From: Sarcomyxa edulis | Taxonomy: Eukaryota; Basidiomycota; Agaricomycetes; Agaricales; Mycenaceae | DNA length: 64,000 bases | Assembly: GCA_009761415.1 (NCBI GenBank) | Contig: QUOL01000001.1 | Coordinates: 2,976,001 to 3,040,000, forward strand | Direction: 5' to 3' | In this document: positions 35,459 to 46,589 of the stretch, in pieces | Numbering within the stretch: position 1 is the first letter of the stretch | Layout of the letters: each line of letters opens with the position of its first letter | The notes under the pieces: model-generated | Databases searched by the model: none | Told to the model about the DNA's origin: nothing | The model's input: only the letters and a program-made list of their open reading frames with translations | Position numbers and translations under genes: made by a program

Positions 35459-35485
35459 GATTCTCATCATTTTTGCAAAGAGCAA
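35459..35485 (-). repeat. right terminal inverted repeat of Tc1-like element
   Basis: 27 nt, partner of 32684-32710; followed by TA at 35486-35487. Confidence 0.72.
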
Positions 35486-35574
35486 TAAAGCTGCAAGCCC
35501 GCCGTCTCTCCCTCCATATAACCCACCCTACAGCTCACCAGTACTTCCCACCAAAATACCCCAACTACAAAACC

Positions 35575-36095
35575 ATGTATCAAATCACTCGCACATCATA
35601 CCGCGCTGCGTTCTCTGCCTCGCGTACGATCCACTCAACACCAGTAGCGTTCAAGACGGTCAAAGAGAAAGTCGTAGATGCTGCGGATACTGTAAGTTAC
35701 CCTCTCCTCCCGCCATTTGACCTTGACTTCAATTTACTCCCCATATGTGTTGGGTGTAGTTGAGCAAGAAAATGGGGAAAGGATTAGCGTCAGCGATCGA
35801 GACGGGGGAAGAGGTGACTGATAAGGCTAAAGAGACTCTAGGTATGTATAGCCCATTTCTTTTGCTACACGGCCTTGAGATACTCACGTATACGCATATA
35901 TGCAGGTTCAACGAAGGAAGACGTCAAGCACAAGGCGGGTGAAGCGTCGAAGACGGCTGAACATAAGTTCAACGAGGTGCGTTCAACTCTTACGGTTTAT
36001 ATTCAAATAGAATGTCTGCTTATGTTTGATTTGAGAAGGGAGCAGCAGGGGCCCGTGAAATGAAGAGAGGGTTCGAGAAGGAGGGCAGGAAGTGA
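35575..36095 (+). CDS. small mitochondrial LEA-like protein
   Basis: Four exons: 35575-35691, 35760-35841, 35906-35976, 36039-36095, giving 108 residues. The first 25 residues (RTSYRAAFSASRTIHSTP) are rich in Arg, Ser and Thr without acids, as in a mitochondrial presequence. The rest has repeated Lys/Ala/Glu/Thr heptads (TKEDVKHKAGEASKTAEHK) typical of LEA-type or stress-protective helices. Function is inferred only: protection of mitochondria under stress. The start codon is 90 bp outside the right end of the transposon, so the insertion sits in its promoter. Confidence 0.75.
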
Positions 36096-36659
36096 GGTTC
36101 GCTTTGTGAGAAATCAAAGTGATCTGCAGACGTCAACTGGGTGTGATTCCACAGACTCAAAGGCCATACCCATCATTTTATCATTGTACCATTTCTATCC
36201 CCCAAAGCGCTAGCGAAGAAAGATCCAAGTGAGACCCGAGCGCGCGAGTGCGCGACGCGTCGAGTCAGGTGACGTTTATTTTTTCCAGATTGGGAACGCC
36301 TTCAAGACAACGCATACGAAAGCAATTGCAAGGAGAGAAACTGTACATTGCCCAGCTTGAACAAAGAGAGTGAGAGACAGCGTGTTGTGTTGTAGTAGTA
36401 TACGGAGGGAGTCATGTAATTATAGAAGGTTGCAACGCTGGCCCATGGGTGCGCATGAGTAATGGAGAAATTGCAGGGCATGCGGTTGAAGGGAAGGCAA
36501 CGCATTGCGGTTGAAGGGAAGGGAAGGGAAGGGATGAGAAACCTATAAGAAATTGAGTGGTTGTGAAGAAAAAGAGAAGAGTTCTGAACGGTCTGTTTCT
36601 AAAATGCAAGACAGTAAGTAAATAAAGATTGAGTGTCTTTCCGATTGTTCAATCAAGCC
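36096..36659. other. convergent intergenic region with purine repeats
   Basis: Contains GACGCGTC at 36254-36261, a 17-bp direct repeat (gcggttgaagggaagg core) near 36482 and 36507, and a gggaa run near 36520. No gene. Confidence 0.45.
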
Positions 36660-38473
36660 TTAAGCCTTCTCGATGGGAGTCATCTTGAGACGACATCCGT
36701 CGCGGGGGAACAGTGTCGCGATGATACTATAACACAAAGAGGGGAAAGGGCAAAACGTCAGCCATCGTCCTCGCACGTAAGACCAAGGAAGAACAGGCAC
36801 TCACTCAACCAAATAACTCTCCTCCGTAACCTCATGCTCAAACTCAAAAGTAGTCACCGCCAACCCCAACACCAACGCAATATTCATCGTAGCATATTCA
36901 ACCCCAATACACCTATGCGGACCCGCACCCCAGATCATATAGTTCTTGGGATTAGCATTAGCCGGGCTATCGGGGGACATCCAGCGTTCAGGGTTGAAAG
37001 AGTCAGGATCGGGGTAGACGTTAGGATCGTGTAGGGAGTTGAAGAAGGAAGGAATGACCATGCTGTTAGCGGGGACGGTGTAGTCGGAGGAGATGGGGAA
37101 TGGTTTGAGGGTTTTGTAAGGGACCATCGTGACGGGTGGTTTGACTCGCATGCTTTCTTTGACGACGGCTTGGAGGTAGGGCATTTGGTCCATCATGTCG
37201 AGGGTTAGGATCTTTTCGTAGTCGCCTTGTCGTGCGATTTCTTGTTCTTCTTTGACTTTTTTGAGGACTTCGGGGTGGTCTGCGAGGTGCTGGAACGCGT
37301 AGATCAAACCACTGCTCATCGCGTCTTGCGAAGCGAAGAGGAAGGAGAATACGACCATCGCCATCTCATGATCACTGAAATCAGTCCTCCCGTGATACCC
37401 CGGCTCAGCCATAATCTTGATCCACTCATCAAGCATACACTCCGGTTCCCCACCGTTAGCCATAGCGATTTTACTGTTGTGTGCAGCGAGCGTGAGCCAA
37501 TACATGGCGACCTTCCTTGCTTGAATCGCTTTGTAGACTTTCGTACCGGGGAGTGCGAGAGGGAAGTTGACGAGTTCGAGGGCTTGTGTGATGAACCAGT
37601 ATTTGTCGGATATTTCTTGGGTGGCTTGGTCGGGGATGTGGTGTCCGCAGAAGACTTTGAGGGAGGTTTCCATGTTGAGGTAGCGGCAGATCATCATGAT
37701 GGGGCGGCCTGTGTTGGGGGATTTGCGGGCTTCGGTGAGCCATTGGGTGAAGTGTTTGCGGGTGATGGTGTCTTGGATTCCGACGTAGATGCTAGGAGGG
37801 AGGGGGGATGGTTAGAGTGGGGATGATGATGAATGATGGGTACACGTACCCGAGTGCTTTACGGGTGAAGAGGTTGTTCAGAACACGACGGTATTCAACG
37901 TGAACTTTTCCGGTAAGGAAGACCCTGGTAAAAATAGGATAAATTGATGGTGTTGGTATGGGAATTGAAGAGGACACGTACCAATTCTCAGGGAGCAAGA
38001 CGGCTTTGGCAGAGTGCACGAGACATGGCTCAGCATAACTGGGAGAGTTTAGGATCTTGCGAGCAAACTCGTTCGATGCGGCCATGACGATGAAGCTGGG
38101 TAGGAAGTCAGTACGAATTTTCTGGGGGGTTTGAGAGAGATGCTTGCATGTTAAAGACACTGATAGCACTCAGAGCACCTGAATCCCACTGTTTCTTGTA
38201 ACCCTCCATGGTTGGCTTCATGGAGTCTGCAAATTTGCCAATGATGGGGATGGTCCATTTATCGCCTGGTAGTCTGCCTTTCTTTCTTCTGTAGACGGAT
38301 TGTTCCAAGATGAGGAGAGAGACGATGATAGCGACAGTTGTGCAGAGCCATGTAGCTGACTTGTCGTTTACGGATAGAAATGAGGGGATAGTTGCGAGGT
38401 TGTATATGGAGGGTGTCGAGGTGGATGAGGGGATTGCAGCCTTGGATGAGTGGTCGGTGAAGAAGGCAGCCAT
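36660..38473 (-). CDS. ERG5: C-22 sterol desaturase, CYP61
   Basis: Five exons: 38473-38148, 38095-37982, 37924-37850, 37791-36805, 36726-36660, giving 522 residues, normal for CYP61. It has an N-terminal membrane anchor, then PIIGKFADSMKPTMEGY, the I-helix FASQDAMSSG characteristic of CYP61, the ExxR motif KESMRVKPP, and a haem loop WGAGPHRCIGVEYA with Trp where most P450s have Phe. Erg5 introduces the C-22 double bond late in ergosterol synthesis in the ER. Intron 1 (38147-38096) appears to use a GC donor; no GT donor preserves the SVFN-IFIVMA junction. A 1.1-kb transposable element lies 170 bp upstream of the start. Confidence 0.92.
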
Positions 38474-38643
38474 CCTAGCTAGTGGGCAGTACTAGGTCGC
38501 AGTACTAGTAAGGTGTGTGAGCTCAAATGGCGCGACAAAAATCTAAAATAACTGGCTGTGATTGGCTGATCATCTCGGCAAAATCCGACCCCGCCCTCCA
38601 TCCTTCGCCCTCTAATATCGTCTGCTGTAATACACCCTTGCTA

Positions 38644-38670
38644 CACTGCTAGCCCGGAGTTTACTGGCTT
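38644..38670 (+). repeat. left terminal inverted repeat of CACTG element
   Basis: 27 nt, perfect inverted match to 39724-39750. Confidence 0.85.
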
Positions 38671-39029
38671 TCGTCAATCGATCAAAATCTAAGAAAGCCA
38701 GATCACTAACAGCAGAACTAAGGCAAATAGATTGGTGAAATCCTCTGATTCGGCAGATTGGTGGAGTCCAGTAAAAAAATCAGTGAAAGCCAGTTGACTG
38801 ATCTGAGGGTTTCAGTGAGAGCTCGGGCCTGCTTGATCCGGCATAACTTGGCGAGAAAACGTGAAGTTGAACTCAAGTTGAACTTGAAGTTTTCTCTCGA
38901 TCGCACCCAACTTCGAGTCGATGACAGTGCCCTGGTGAACTCAGCCTCAGAACTGCCATCGAGTTCGTTTCGACATTCTCACTGATACTTCATTGCTCAC
39001 ATTCTTGGCAGCGCGAGGTTGCAGCACCA

Positions 39030-39450
39030 TTGGTCCCTATCAAGGTTCCACGAGGAGGCGATACTGGATTCTGGACTGCCTTGGAAGACAAGCTCGACGA
39101 GCTCTACACCGAGAATCGGAATAATCGAAAATCGCGTGAGTATTCTCTTGCAGTTATTTATCTGTGCATACTGCTAATGCACATCTCAGTTGGGAGAAGG
39201 GCATCATCGAGACCGATAAGACGAGATATATTTGATCATCCGGGCTCTCACTGGCTTGGAAATCCACCATGCGACGCGGCCTGGGCTCAACGAGGATCAC
39301 AACGAGGATCACAACGATCCAGACATAGAGGGAGCCGCCAGAGAAGACGAGTACTTTATGAACGGGGATGTCAGTATCGGTGATTTGGGCGATCTGGCTT
39401 CAACGATAGTCCCCCAACTTGATACATATTGCAGTCCTTCGGTTAACTAA
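39030..39450 (+). pseudogene. possible captured gene fragment inside the CACTG element
   Basis: Protein-like text (GFWTALEDKLDELYTEN) is followed by a plausible 59-bp intron (about 39136-39190), after which the reading frame either stops quickly or continues in a compositionally odd frame. It resembles a fragment of a fungal gene rather than a transposase. There is a 12-bp tandem duplication (acgaggatcaca) near 39300. Origin unknown. Confidence 0.3.
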
Positions 39451-39723
39451 ACCACTCTCAAGTTTCTGGTCATTGTGTAGTGTACAATAATTTAACTCAA
39501 TAGAATCTCAGTATATGCTCGTTATGAAAGATATTCAACAGCAAATTCTGGCGTGGCGGGTCTCCTGCTATCTGCACACGTGCTGCAGCACTGCCGCTGA
39601 CATACCGCCAAGCAGTCAGATCACTGGAAACCAGTTAACGGTCAGCTGCATCCACCAATCTGCCAAATCAGAGGATTTCACCAGGCGCGCCTTAAGGATT
39701 TCATCAGTCATCAAATCTGCTGG

Positions 39724-39750
39724 AAGCCAGTAAACTCCGGGCTAGCAGTG
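39724..39750 (-). repeat. right terminal inverted repeat of CACTG element
   Basis: 27 nt, partner of 38644-38670; TA follows at 39751. Confidence 0.85.
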
Positions 39751-40810
39751 TACTTGGTCATTCCACACGACATCCCTCCTATCCCGAACGCACCGCAGCC
39801 TCAACCCAGCTCATGCCTGGAGCCAACTTGTACAGTCTCGAGCCAATACTTGGCAGCTCAAGTCATGCAGATTTGACGGTTGGCTTTGAAAGGTACTCCC
39901 CGTCGGCAGCCCGTCGGTGCAAGTCCCAACTTGCGGATGCTACGATCTTCTCTCTAGACTTCTTGCCGAGTGTGCAAGACTGTACTGGATGATCTGAGCT
40001 CTAGATAGTCGCCGCGTATGTCTGCGCACCTATTGCATTATGCACCACATCGACTCAAACGCGTACGTGAATTGTGTCTATCTCTTCAGAAACTTAACAA
40101 GCTCACGAAATTGACCTAAACTCTACGGTCGTCCCTCAAACTCACAGGATGCGTCCAACGACACGCTGTATATGCGCCTTTTTTTTCAAGGATTGAGATT
40201 TTTGAAGACTGGTCCCTTAGCGCCACACCATTTCAGCTCCAGATCAATCACAACGTCTCGACGCGACCTCAGGCTCTGGACAGAAGCTGCTACCGGTACT
40301 CAAGAGCTACAGCACCTTCGCTCTCCATCCCGTCGGTCGCCCCAAGAAAAGCTTCTCTTGTCTATGAAAAGGGGCGCTGACTTCCGGGTGTCCTATACCC
40401 TCATCGTCGCCCTACAGGCTACCGAAACTACCTATCTTGGTCTATCGAGAAAGGATAGTAGGCCGTGAAAACGATATCGTTGTCGCGCCACGGGCCCACG
40501 AGGATTTTTACTCTGACACAATTGCGAACGTTACAACGCGGACATTTCCGTTCGAGATATCGTCTAGAAACAATCACCAAACTACTTGGAGTGCAAAACA
40601 TCGCACGCGTCGAGTTCCCGGCCATGGCGTTCACGACATCGAACGGACGGACGACGAACATCCAGAGCCATACGTTCATCAAGCAAGGCTTTGGTCGAAC
40701 GAAGTCGTTGTTCTTCTCCAATTCTCTCAAGACGACTTTCTCGGACAACGAGGCTGCTTCTATCATAAGATCCCGGATACCCCTCTGGGTGGGAAGAAGT
40801 ATGGATTATA

Positions 40811-41209
40811 GGCCCTACTTTTCTTCACAAGATCGTCAATCCCATCATCTACCGAGGAATCACCTCCACTAGTACGACGACGACAATCAAAAGAATTCTC
40901 GGTATTCGCGATGAGACGACCCACGCCGTACGTGCGTCAGAACTCCATTCTCAAGCCTTTTTTGTGTTCATATTGATATTGTGATCGTACAGGTCCTATG
41001 TAGGCATCCATGACATCGATCATGATAGCACTCATCTTCCTCCAAACGTCCTATATTGTACTTCTATCTCTGGATCGCCTGATAAATTTCCCGAAGACGA
41101 ATCTCTCACTGGTCTATTTCGCTCGCTGACAATCAAACGGCTCTCATATCAACTCGCCGCTATCAGCTATGACCACGACAGAGATCCTGACCCAAACCAT
41201 TCTCGATAG
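40811..41209 (+). pseudogene. unrecognised coding-like fragment, two probable exons
   Basis: Exon A 40811-40935 (GPTFLHKIVNPIIYRGITST ...) joins in phase over a 57-bp GT-AG intron (40936-40992) to exon B 40993-41209 (SYVGIHDIDHDSTHLPPN ...), ending in TAG at 41207. The text reads like real protein, but no upstream exon could be attached: candidate donors give the wrong phase. It may be the 3' end of a gene whose 5' part has decayed, or of one I failed to model. Family not recognised. Confidence 0.35.
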
Positions 41210-41569
41210 GCCGTGATTGCCACCACAACAGTCTTTGGGCTGGGCTGGTATCATCGGGCAACTCCCTCGGTTCTCTGCTGGAGACAATTTTCGACCGGAC
41301 GTCACCGATTCTGAAGAACATGTAGTGATAACACCAAATGTTCACGCTGGAGTCTGGAGGTCTGTTCCTATCCGGACGGTATCAGGCCATCTACAGGAAT
41401 GCTAAATCACCTACTGGGTGGCCTTACCAGATCCGAGAAGGAACACTCGGCCGGCGGGAACCCATCTGATTCAGAGTCGACGCAGTCTACTTACTCGTAG
41501 TACTAGAATAGCGCCTTTGTGAGTTCTCGCTCTGGTCTCACCAAGACGACCCTCTTACACAGGTCTTCT

Positions 41570-41900
41570 TCGTTGATAGTGGCATTTCCGGAGCCAGCTT
41601 CAAAAGGCATTCACAAGACATTGCATGATCTACCTCGGTACACGGATCGGTGCATCATACCTACTAATACCTCTGTTGTCCACGACGACAGCGTCAGGCC
41701 GAGTTTTACCACTGAAGGACGCCTTGGGAACACCGTATCAGGAAGCTATCTTCTCGTTGCTTTGAAAGGCGCTCACAGGGCCTCGTATAATCCACCTCGG
41801 TACACGGATCGGTGCATCAAACCTACTACTACATCTTCTCCCTTGGTGCTGTTGTCCACGACGTTATCACCGCAAGACGACTTGGGATCATGTTTCGCTC
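41570..41900 (+). repeat. in-frame tandem duplication of about 162 bp
   Basis: The 24-nt string starting ctcggtacacggatcggtgc is at 41634-41657 and again at 41796-41819, with weaker similarity on both sides. The period of 162 nt is 54 codons, and both copies lie in one open frame (41519-41956) that has no ATG start. Confidence 0.55.
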
Positions 41901-42334
41901 TTTTCCTCGTTCCAGTATTGCTCATCATCGGTCTCTTTGCACAGTCAACGTTGTAGATTATCCAAACATGCATCTCATTTGCGGACGATCGAGTGATCGT
42001 GACCTCTGACAACTCAGCGCCCAATGTTACTCACGACCGTAGCGAGAACGTCAACTCAAATATATCCTTGAACAACTCAGGATCTCCTCCACTGAGACGA
42101 TCCAGACCCGCACTGTACGCGGTTTCAGTCCTCGGCCAACGATTAAATAAATTAATTTTTGATTGTGAACAGGCCCAGCATAGCAGTCGATTAAACTTTG
42201 CATTGCATGTACATTGTGCTATTCGATTCGGTTACAGTATTGCACATCCGCCGCCTACAAGTAGTACTAGTATTTTCGGCATCAACGTTTCAACCGAGAA
42301 GTCATTATGTACACCCTTCTAGAAATCACCGCTC

Positions 42335-42342
42335 TATATAAA
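42335..42342 (+). promoter_or_regulatory. TATA-like box upstream of first surface-protein gene
   Basis: Perfect tatataaa 259 bp before the ATG at 42601. Unsupported beyond sequence. Confidence 0.35.
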
Positions 42343-42600
42343 GCAACTCGAACAGCGCTCAGAGGCCTCGGGGCTCCGTGAGACCATCATCAACACATTC
42401 TTTCTTGTGATCAGGATGTCTTGATGGACCCTTGCCAGTGATTTTAACAAGGTGCGCTCACCGTCTCTCATACGTGAATTTCGTACGACTTCCTCCAGAC
42501 TCAGGTCAAGCTCACGTTTGCGACGCTTTCCAGGGACAAAATAGCTTCAGATTGCGCTTCCCGTCTATGAACTCTCCTTAAGGCCGTCTATCTGGGAATA

Positions 42601-44016
42601 ATGAGGTTTCCTCTATATGCATCGAATCTCATATTCGCACCCTTTTTCCTCCTCGGGACCGTCCATGCAGTTCTCGTGAATGTGAGCATCGACGACGAGT
42701 TTGGCGATCCACATACTGGCCGACAAATTTCCTTCACCCCCACTGGAGCGTGGAACGATGGAACGAATTGTAGTACATGTACCGCACACCCCGATCCTAC
42801 GTTGTCCTTCGATGTAAGCAAGGGTCCCACATCCCTTATTGTCTATCTCTATGTTTGTCTTATGAATATGTCTTACTGCAGGGGACTTGGCACGACAGTA
42901 CATTCAACACTCTTCCGGGAAGTAATAACTTTCCAAATACAGTCCTCCTAGCATCCGTTGGTTTCAATGGTAAGTTCTCTCTTCGATATCCTCTGCCATT
43001 CTTTCCAACGCTCCCTTCTATTCCACAGGCACAGCCGTATACGTTTTCTGTACCCTCGCTCTCACTACCGCATCCCCAGACGGTGATTCAGACATGACCT
43101 TCTATATCGACGGTTCCGTAGTCGGCACATTTCTTCACCCCGCTCCAGGGACGCCTGGATACCAGTATAACGTCTCCGTCTACTCCAACACCTCTCTTTC
43201 CCCCGGATTCCACAATATAGTATTGCAGAACGGCCATACTAACGGCACAAAGTCGTTGATGATACTTGATTACATAACGTATACGTGAGTTACTGCTGTC
43301 ATCATACGATTGAATCGCAGTCATATTGATTGTAATGCAGCTACGATGATGGAACTCCGGGATCCAATACAACAACTGGTAATAGCATCAATACCTCTTC
43401 GAATCGAGCTACCCCCGGTGCAACTATCGCTGGTGCGGTAGTAGGCGGCATAGTAGGCCTGTGCATCATTGCTGGGCTTGCTATGTTCCTTGTTCGACGA
43501 CGGAAGAGACGCGACGTCGCTGTAGACGATCAACTGCGGCCTGAAGCGTTCACATTAGATGGTGTTGGAGATACTGGTATGGTTTCTCGGACCTCCGGAC
43601 CATTCACGCCAAGTGTACATCCCACTAACACCAACCCATCAACCTCGTTCAACTCAACACCAACACCCGCAACGTATGCCCCCTTTGCCAGTGGTTTGCA
43701 CTACGACCCTTACAATACCAACGACACCGTCTATAATCTTGACAACCAAAACCCTAGCAGCAGTTCCATCATGAACCCGCAGTATCGACTGGTTCCCGGA
43801 GCCTTGCCACTGCCTTCCTCGACAACTATGATATCACCGCCACCGACGGGTTTGTCATCATCAGAGCGGGGCTCAATGTATGTCCCATCAGAGGCGCCTC
43901 CTGCTTATGAGCTTGCCCGGAGCGAGCCGTCGTCGTCGAGTTCTAGGAGTAGATCTAGGGGCAGGAGCTCTGGACGACGGAGGGATAGGGATAGAAAATC
44001 CCCGGTCGTTGAATGA
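42601..44016 (+). CDS. single-pass surface protein with PPxY tail, paralogue A
   Basis: Four exons: 42601-42813, 42882-42969, 43029-43284, 43341-44016, giving 410 residues. An N-terminal signal peptide ends near TVHA. An ectodomain of about 170 residues follows, with paired Cys (NCSTCTAHPD), GTWHDSTFN and a DMTFYIDGSVVGTF strand, which looks like a beta-sandwich. One TM helix (GAVVGGIVGLCIIAGLAMFL) is followed by a basic stop-transfer RRRKRR. The cytosolic tail is Ser/Pro/Asn-rich, carries PPAY near the end and closes in an SR-rich basic stretch. Family of unknown function common in mushrooms. Paralogue B follows 500 bp downstream. Confidence 0.82.
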
Positions 44017-44513
44017 TTTGGAATCTAAAGTATTCACCTTTCATATTATGTGCGTTCGGTCTTTTGTTGCTTGTTGTGATTTTGAGGTCACTCACATACA
44101 TATCCCAGTCGAAGAAAACCATTCCCGGATAATTCATGTATCTTTTGTTTTCAGACTTGCAAATTCTTGGACTTGTAATCATATACAACTTGATCGTGTC
44201 TCGTTCCACTCAACTACTACATTTGCTAATGGACACGACCTGCAAATCCAGTGATTATCTCGCACGGCTTTGTGATTATGGGAAGCTGATCCCGGGCTAA
44301 CTATGAGCAGATATTATCTCAATCGCCACAGCATCTTTGCGCTGCGAGACCATCAACCGACTCTTTTTATAGAGGTACTGTGTGTTTCCGAATGTTATCT
44401 ATAAAGGGTGTTTTATTCTGCCATCGCAGATATCGTTCGTTCTCAAGATCCCTGGACGATTCGACCCGCATTATCAAACGGACATAGGTTGAATACATAT
44501 CCTTCCAAAAAGG
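44017..44513. other. intergenic between the two paralogues
   Basis: About 500 bp, no gene; presumed promoter of paralogue B. Confidence 0.4.
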
Positions 44514-45649
44514 ATGAGACTTGCTCATACATTATACAACCTCATCGCCTATATCTTTCTATCTCGTCGACTATATGTCCATGCAGTTCTCGTAAACGTG
44601 ACCATCGATGATACTTTAGGCGACCCAAAGACAGGCGAGCTCGTATCTTATTCGCCGCCCGGTGCATGGAACGATGGAACAGACTGTTCTGCGTGTACCT
44701 TAAGTCCGAATGCATCTATGCTATACGATGTGAGTGTTCGCGATTGTGTTCAATAATGCAATCTAACGGACCCGTATCTTTGTAGGGCACTTGGCATGAC
44801 GGGGTGTTCGATGCCGATGTCAATGAGACAAGCAATGATTTCCCAAACACAGTCTTAACTGCATCGGTCAGCTTCAATGGTGAGACTGACCTCTCGTCTG
44901 GCATACCTGTTGATTCTTATCTGCACATAGGCACGTCGGTATACGTCTTCTGCGCTCTCGCCCCCGCCAACCAATCCCCAGATGGCGACTCCGACATGAC
45001 CTTCCATATCGACGGCAGCGTAGTCGGCACATTCGTCGCTCCAGGAACGTCTGTATTTCAGTACAACGCCTGTGTCTACTCCAACACCTCTCTTTCGCCT
45101 GGCATCCATCAGATAGAGTTACAGAACGGACGACCTCACGGCAACAAATCACTAGCTATTCTCGATTCCATTGTGTATACGTGAGTCCTTCGAAAGTCTT
45201 AGCGTGAAAGTGAATTTTTAGTAACAGCTGCAAGTAGATTCGATGATGGTGCACCAGACTCTGTCACGACTAGCATGACTGAGGCTCAGAGTCATGACCA
45301 CCGCGTCCAAGGAACAACGATCGCAGGTATCGTTATAGGCGCTCTCATAGCCCTCTGCATCATCGGAATCATCATCTTTCACAGTCGACGCCACAGACGC
45401 ACTGCCGAGGCACTAAGTGAACAACTCCTTCCCATAGCTTTCACGGGACACGACGACGTTATAAACTCAAACGTCATCACATCTGCCTCGGCATCCGTGA
45501 AAATTACCCGCTTCCCGCCAAAGTCGCCCCGTAAGAAGGATCACTACCCTTCTCCAGTCTCCAGAGAGCCACTACCTCCACTCCCATCAGGTACCTTGGC
45601 ATTGCAATTGTCAGATACGCCTCCTGCATATAAGTTCAAGACTTCATAG
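44514..45649 (+). CDS. single-pass surface protein with PPxY tail, paralogue B
   Basis: Four exons: 44514-44729, 44786-44879, 44931-45180, 45238-45649, giving 323 residues. Same exon phases, same signal peptide end (YVHAVLVNV) and same ectodomain landmarks (AWNDGTDCSAC, GTWHDGVFD, DMTFHIDGSVVGTF) as paralogue A. TM helix (IAGIVIGALIALCIIGIIIF) then RRHRR. The tail is about 90 residues shorter than in A but keeps a PPAY motif eight residues from the end. Intron 2 (51 bp) is a stopless multiple of three. The pair arose by tandem duplication; the ectodomain is more conserved than the tail. Confidence 0.82.
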
Positions 45650-46589
45650 TTGTATCCTACAAGTTCAGCGCTATTGGCATTGACGAGTAAACATGATTCC
45701 TTGTTCTGCAAGGTTTGCTGCCAGTGCCACCCTGCGGCAACATCATTTGTTACTGCTTTCATCACATTCAGGTACTGTCAGGTTAGCAGATCTATTTTTC
45801 TCTGAGTCAGTGGGCCAGCCATATGGATGACAAGGCTAGACATCAGCGCTCATGATGAACAGTGCATGCCTAAGTATCTTTAGCAGCCCCGATGTGGTAA
45901 AACATATCACCTGACTCGACGCGTCGGTCACGTACGTCAACGCGTCAATAGAGGCATCTGCACAACATCAACTCGCACAACTTCCAGCATTGTCAGCGGT
46001 GGTTGTATCTAAGTGCGGAAGAGACAAGCAATTTTTTGACTGTCTCATCCAGGAAAGTCGATGTAATTGCATTCTCGAACGATTTTACGCGATGAGCTCT
46101 TCCTGAATATCTTTCTTGGTCGCTGGGCTCCTGCTACAACTTGAATTGAAATTTGAACGCATGGTCTGAAAGTGCATCATTGAGATGCGTTTGCTTTCGC
46201 CGACTTTGTTTTTTTTATGCGGTAGAACCTCTGCAATACTCTTCCGTTCATAGATCTAGCCTCCAATAATTAAATTGCCATCGGGATCGTCTCGGTCAAT
46301 TGAGTACATCTTCACTTCCTGTCTCGATCTCTGAGGCTGATCTTTTCTTAGAGACTTTCTTGTTCATCCGTGAGCATAGTATATATGGAGAATGCATATC
46401 TGTATCCAAACCTGCCGAGACACGCTGCTGATATTTGTTCCTGGGCCATCTGTACGAAGATGCGTCGATGACGCAGCACATTTTGAAGCTCTGAACACTC
46501 AGTGCATATTGTACGTCAAGTTTGATCACGAATAAATATATGATTATGGAGCGAGCACAAGTATAGCACGCACTAATCACGATGCAAAC
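45650..46589. other. convergent intergenic region
   Basis: 940 bp. Holds GACGCGTC at 45918-45925 and aacgcgtc 15 bp further. No gene could be supported. Confidence 0.4.

Larger units (their letters stand above)
32684..35485. mobile_element. 2.8-kb Tc1-like DNA transposon with two convergent genes
   Basis: Left end 32684-32710 and right end 35459-35485 are inverted copies, 24 of 27 positions equal (TTGCTATTTTCATAAATGAT... against TTGCTCTTTGCAAAAATGAT...). Each is bordered outside by a TA (32682-32683 and 35486-35487), the target duplication expected for Tc1/mariner. Inside the ends both sides share an AT-rich run and then TGACGCGTC. Between the ends lie a plus-strand 384-residue gene (32819-34186) and the minus-strand DD34E transposase (34281-35347), stop codons 95 bp apart. 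The transposase is intact, so the copy could be recent. That the plus-strand gene belongs to the element is inferred from its position inside both ends. Confidence 0.7.
38644..39750. mobile_element. 1.1-kb non-autonomous DNA transposon with CACTG ends
   Basis: The first 27 nt (38644-38670, CACTGCTAGCCCGGAGTTTA...) recur exactly inverted at 39724-39750. TA is present on both outer sides (38642-38643, 39751-39752). A second inner block of 33 nt (38733-38765) recurs inverted at 39651-39683 with one mismatch. CACTG ends fit CMC/CACTA-type elements; a 2-bp TA duplication is also compatible with TA-targeting families. No transposase was found inside, so it must be mobilised in trans or be dead. Confidence 0.8.
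39751..42600. other. 2.85-kb region without a complete gene
   Basis: Contains the coding-like segment 40811-41209, a 162-bp-spaced duplication at about 41570-41900, and a TATA-like box at 42335. Other open frames lack family features. The base texture is irregular, as in decaying or repeat-derived DNA next to a transposon. Confidence 0.45.
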
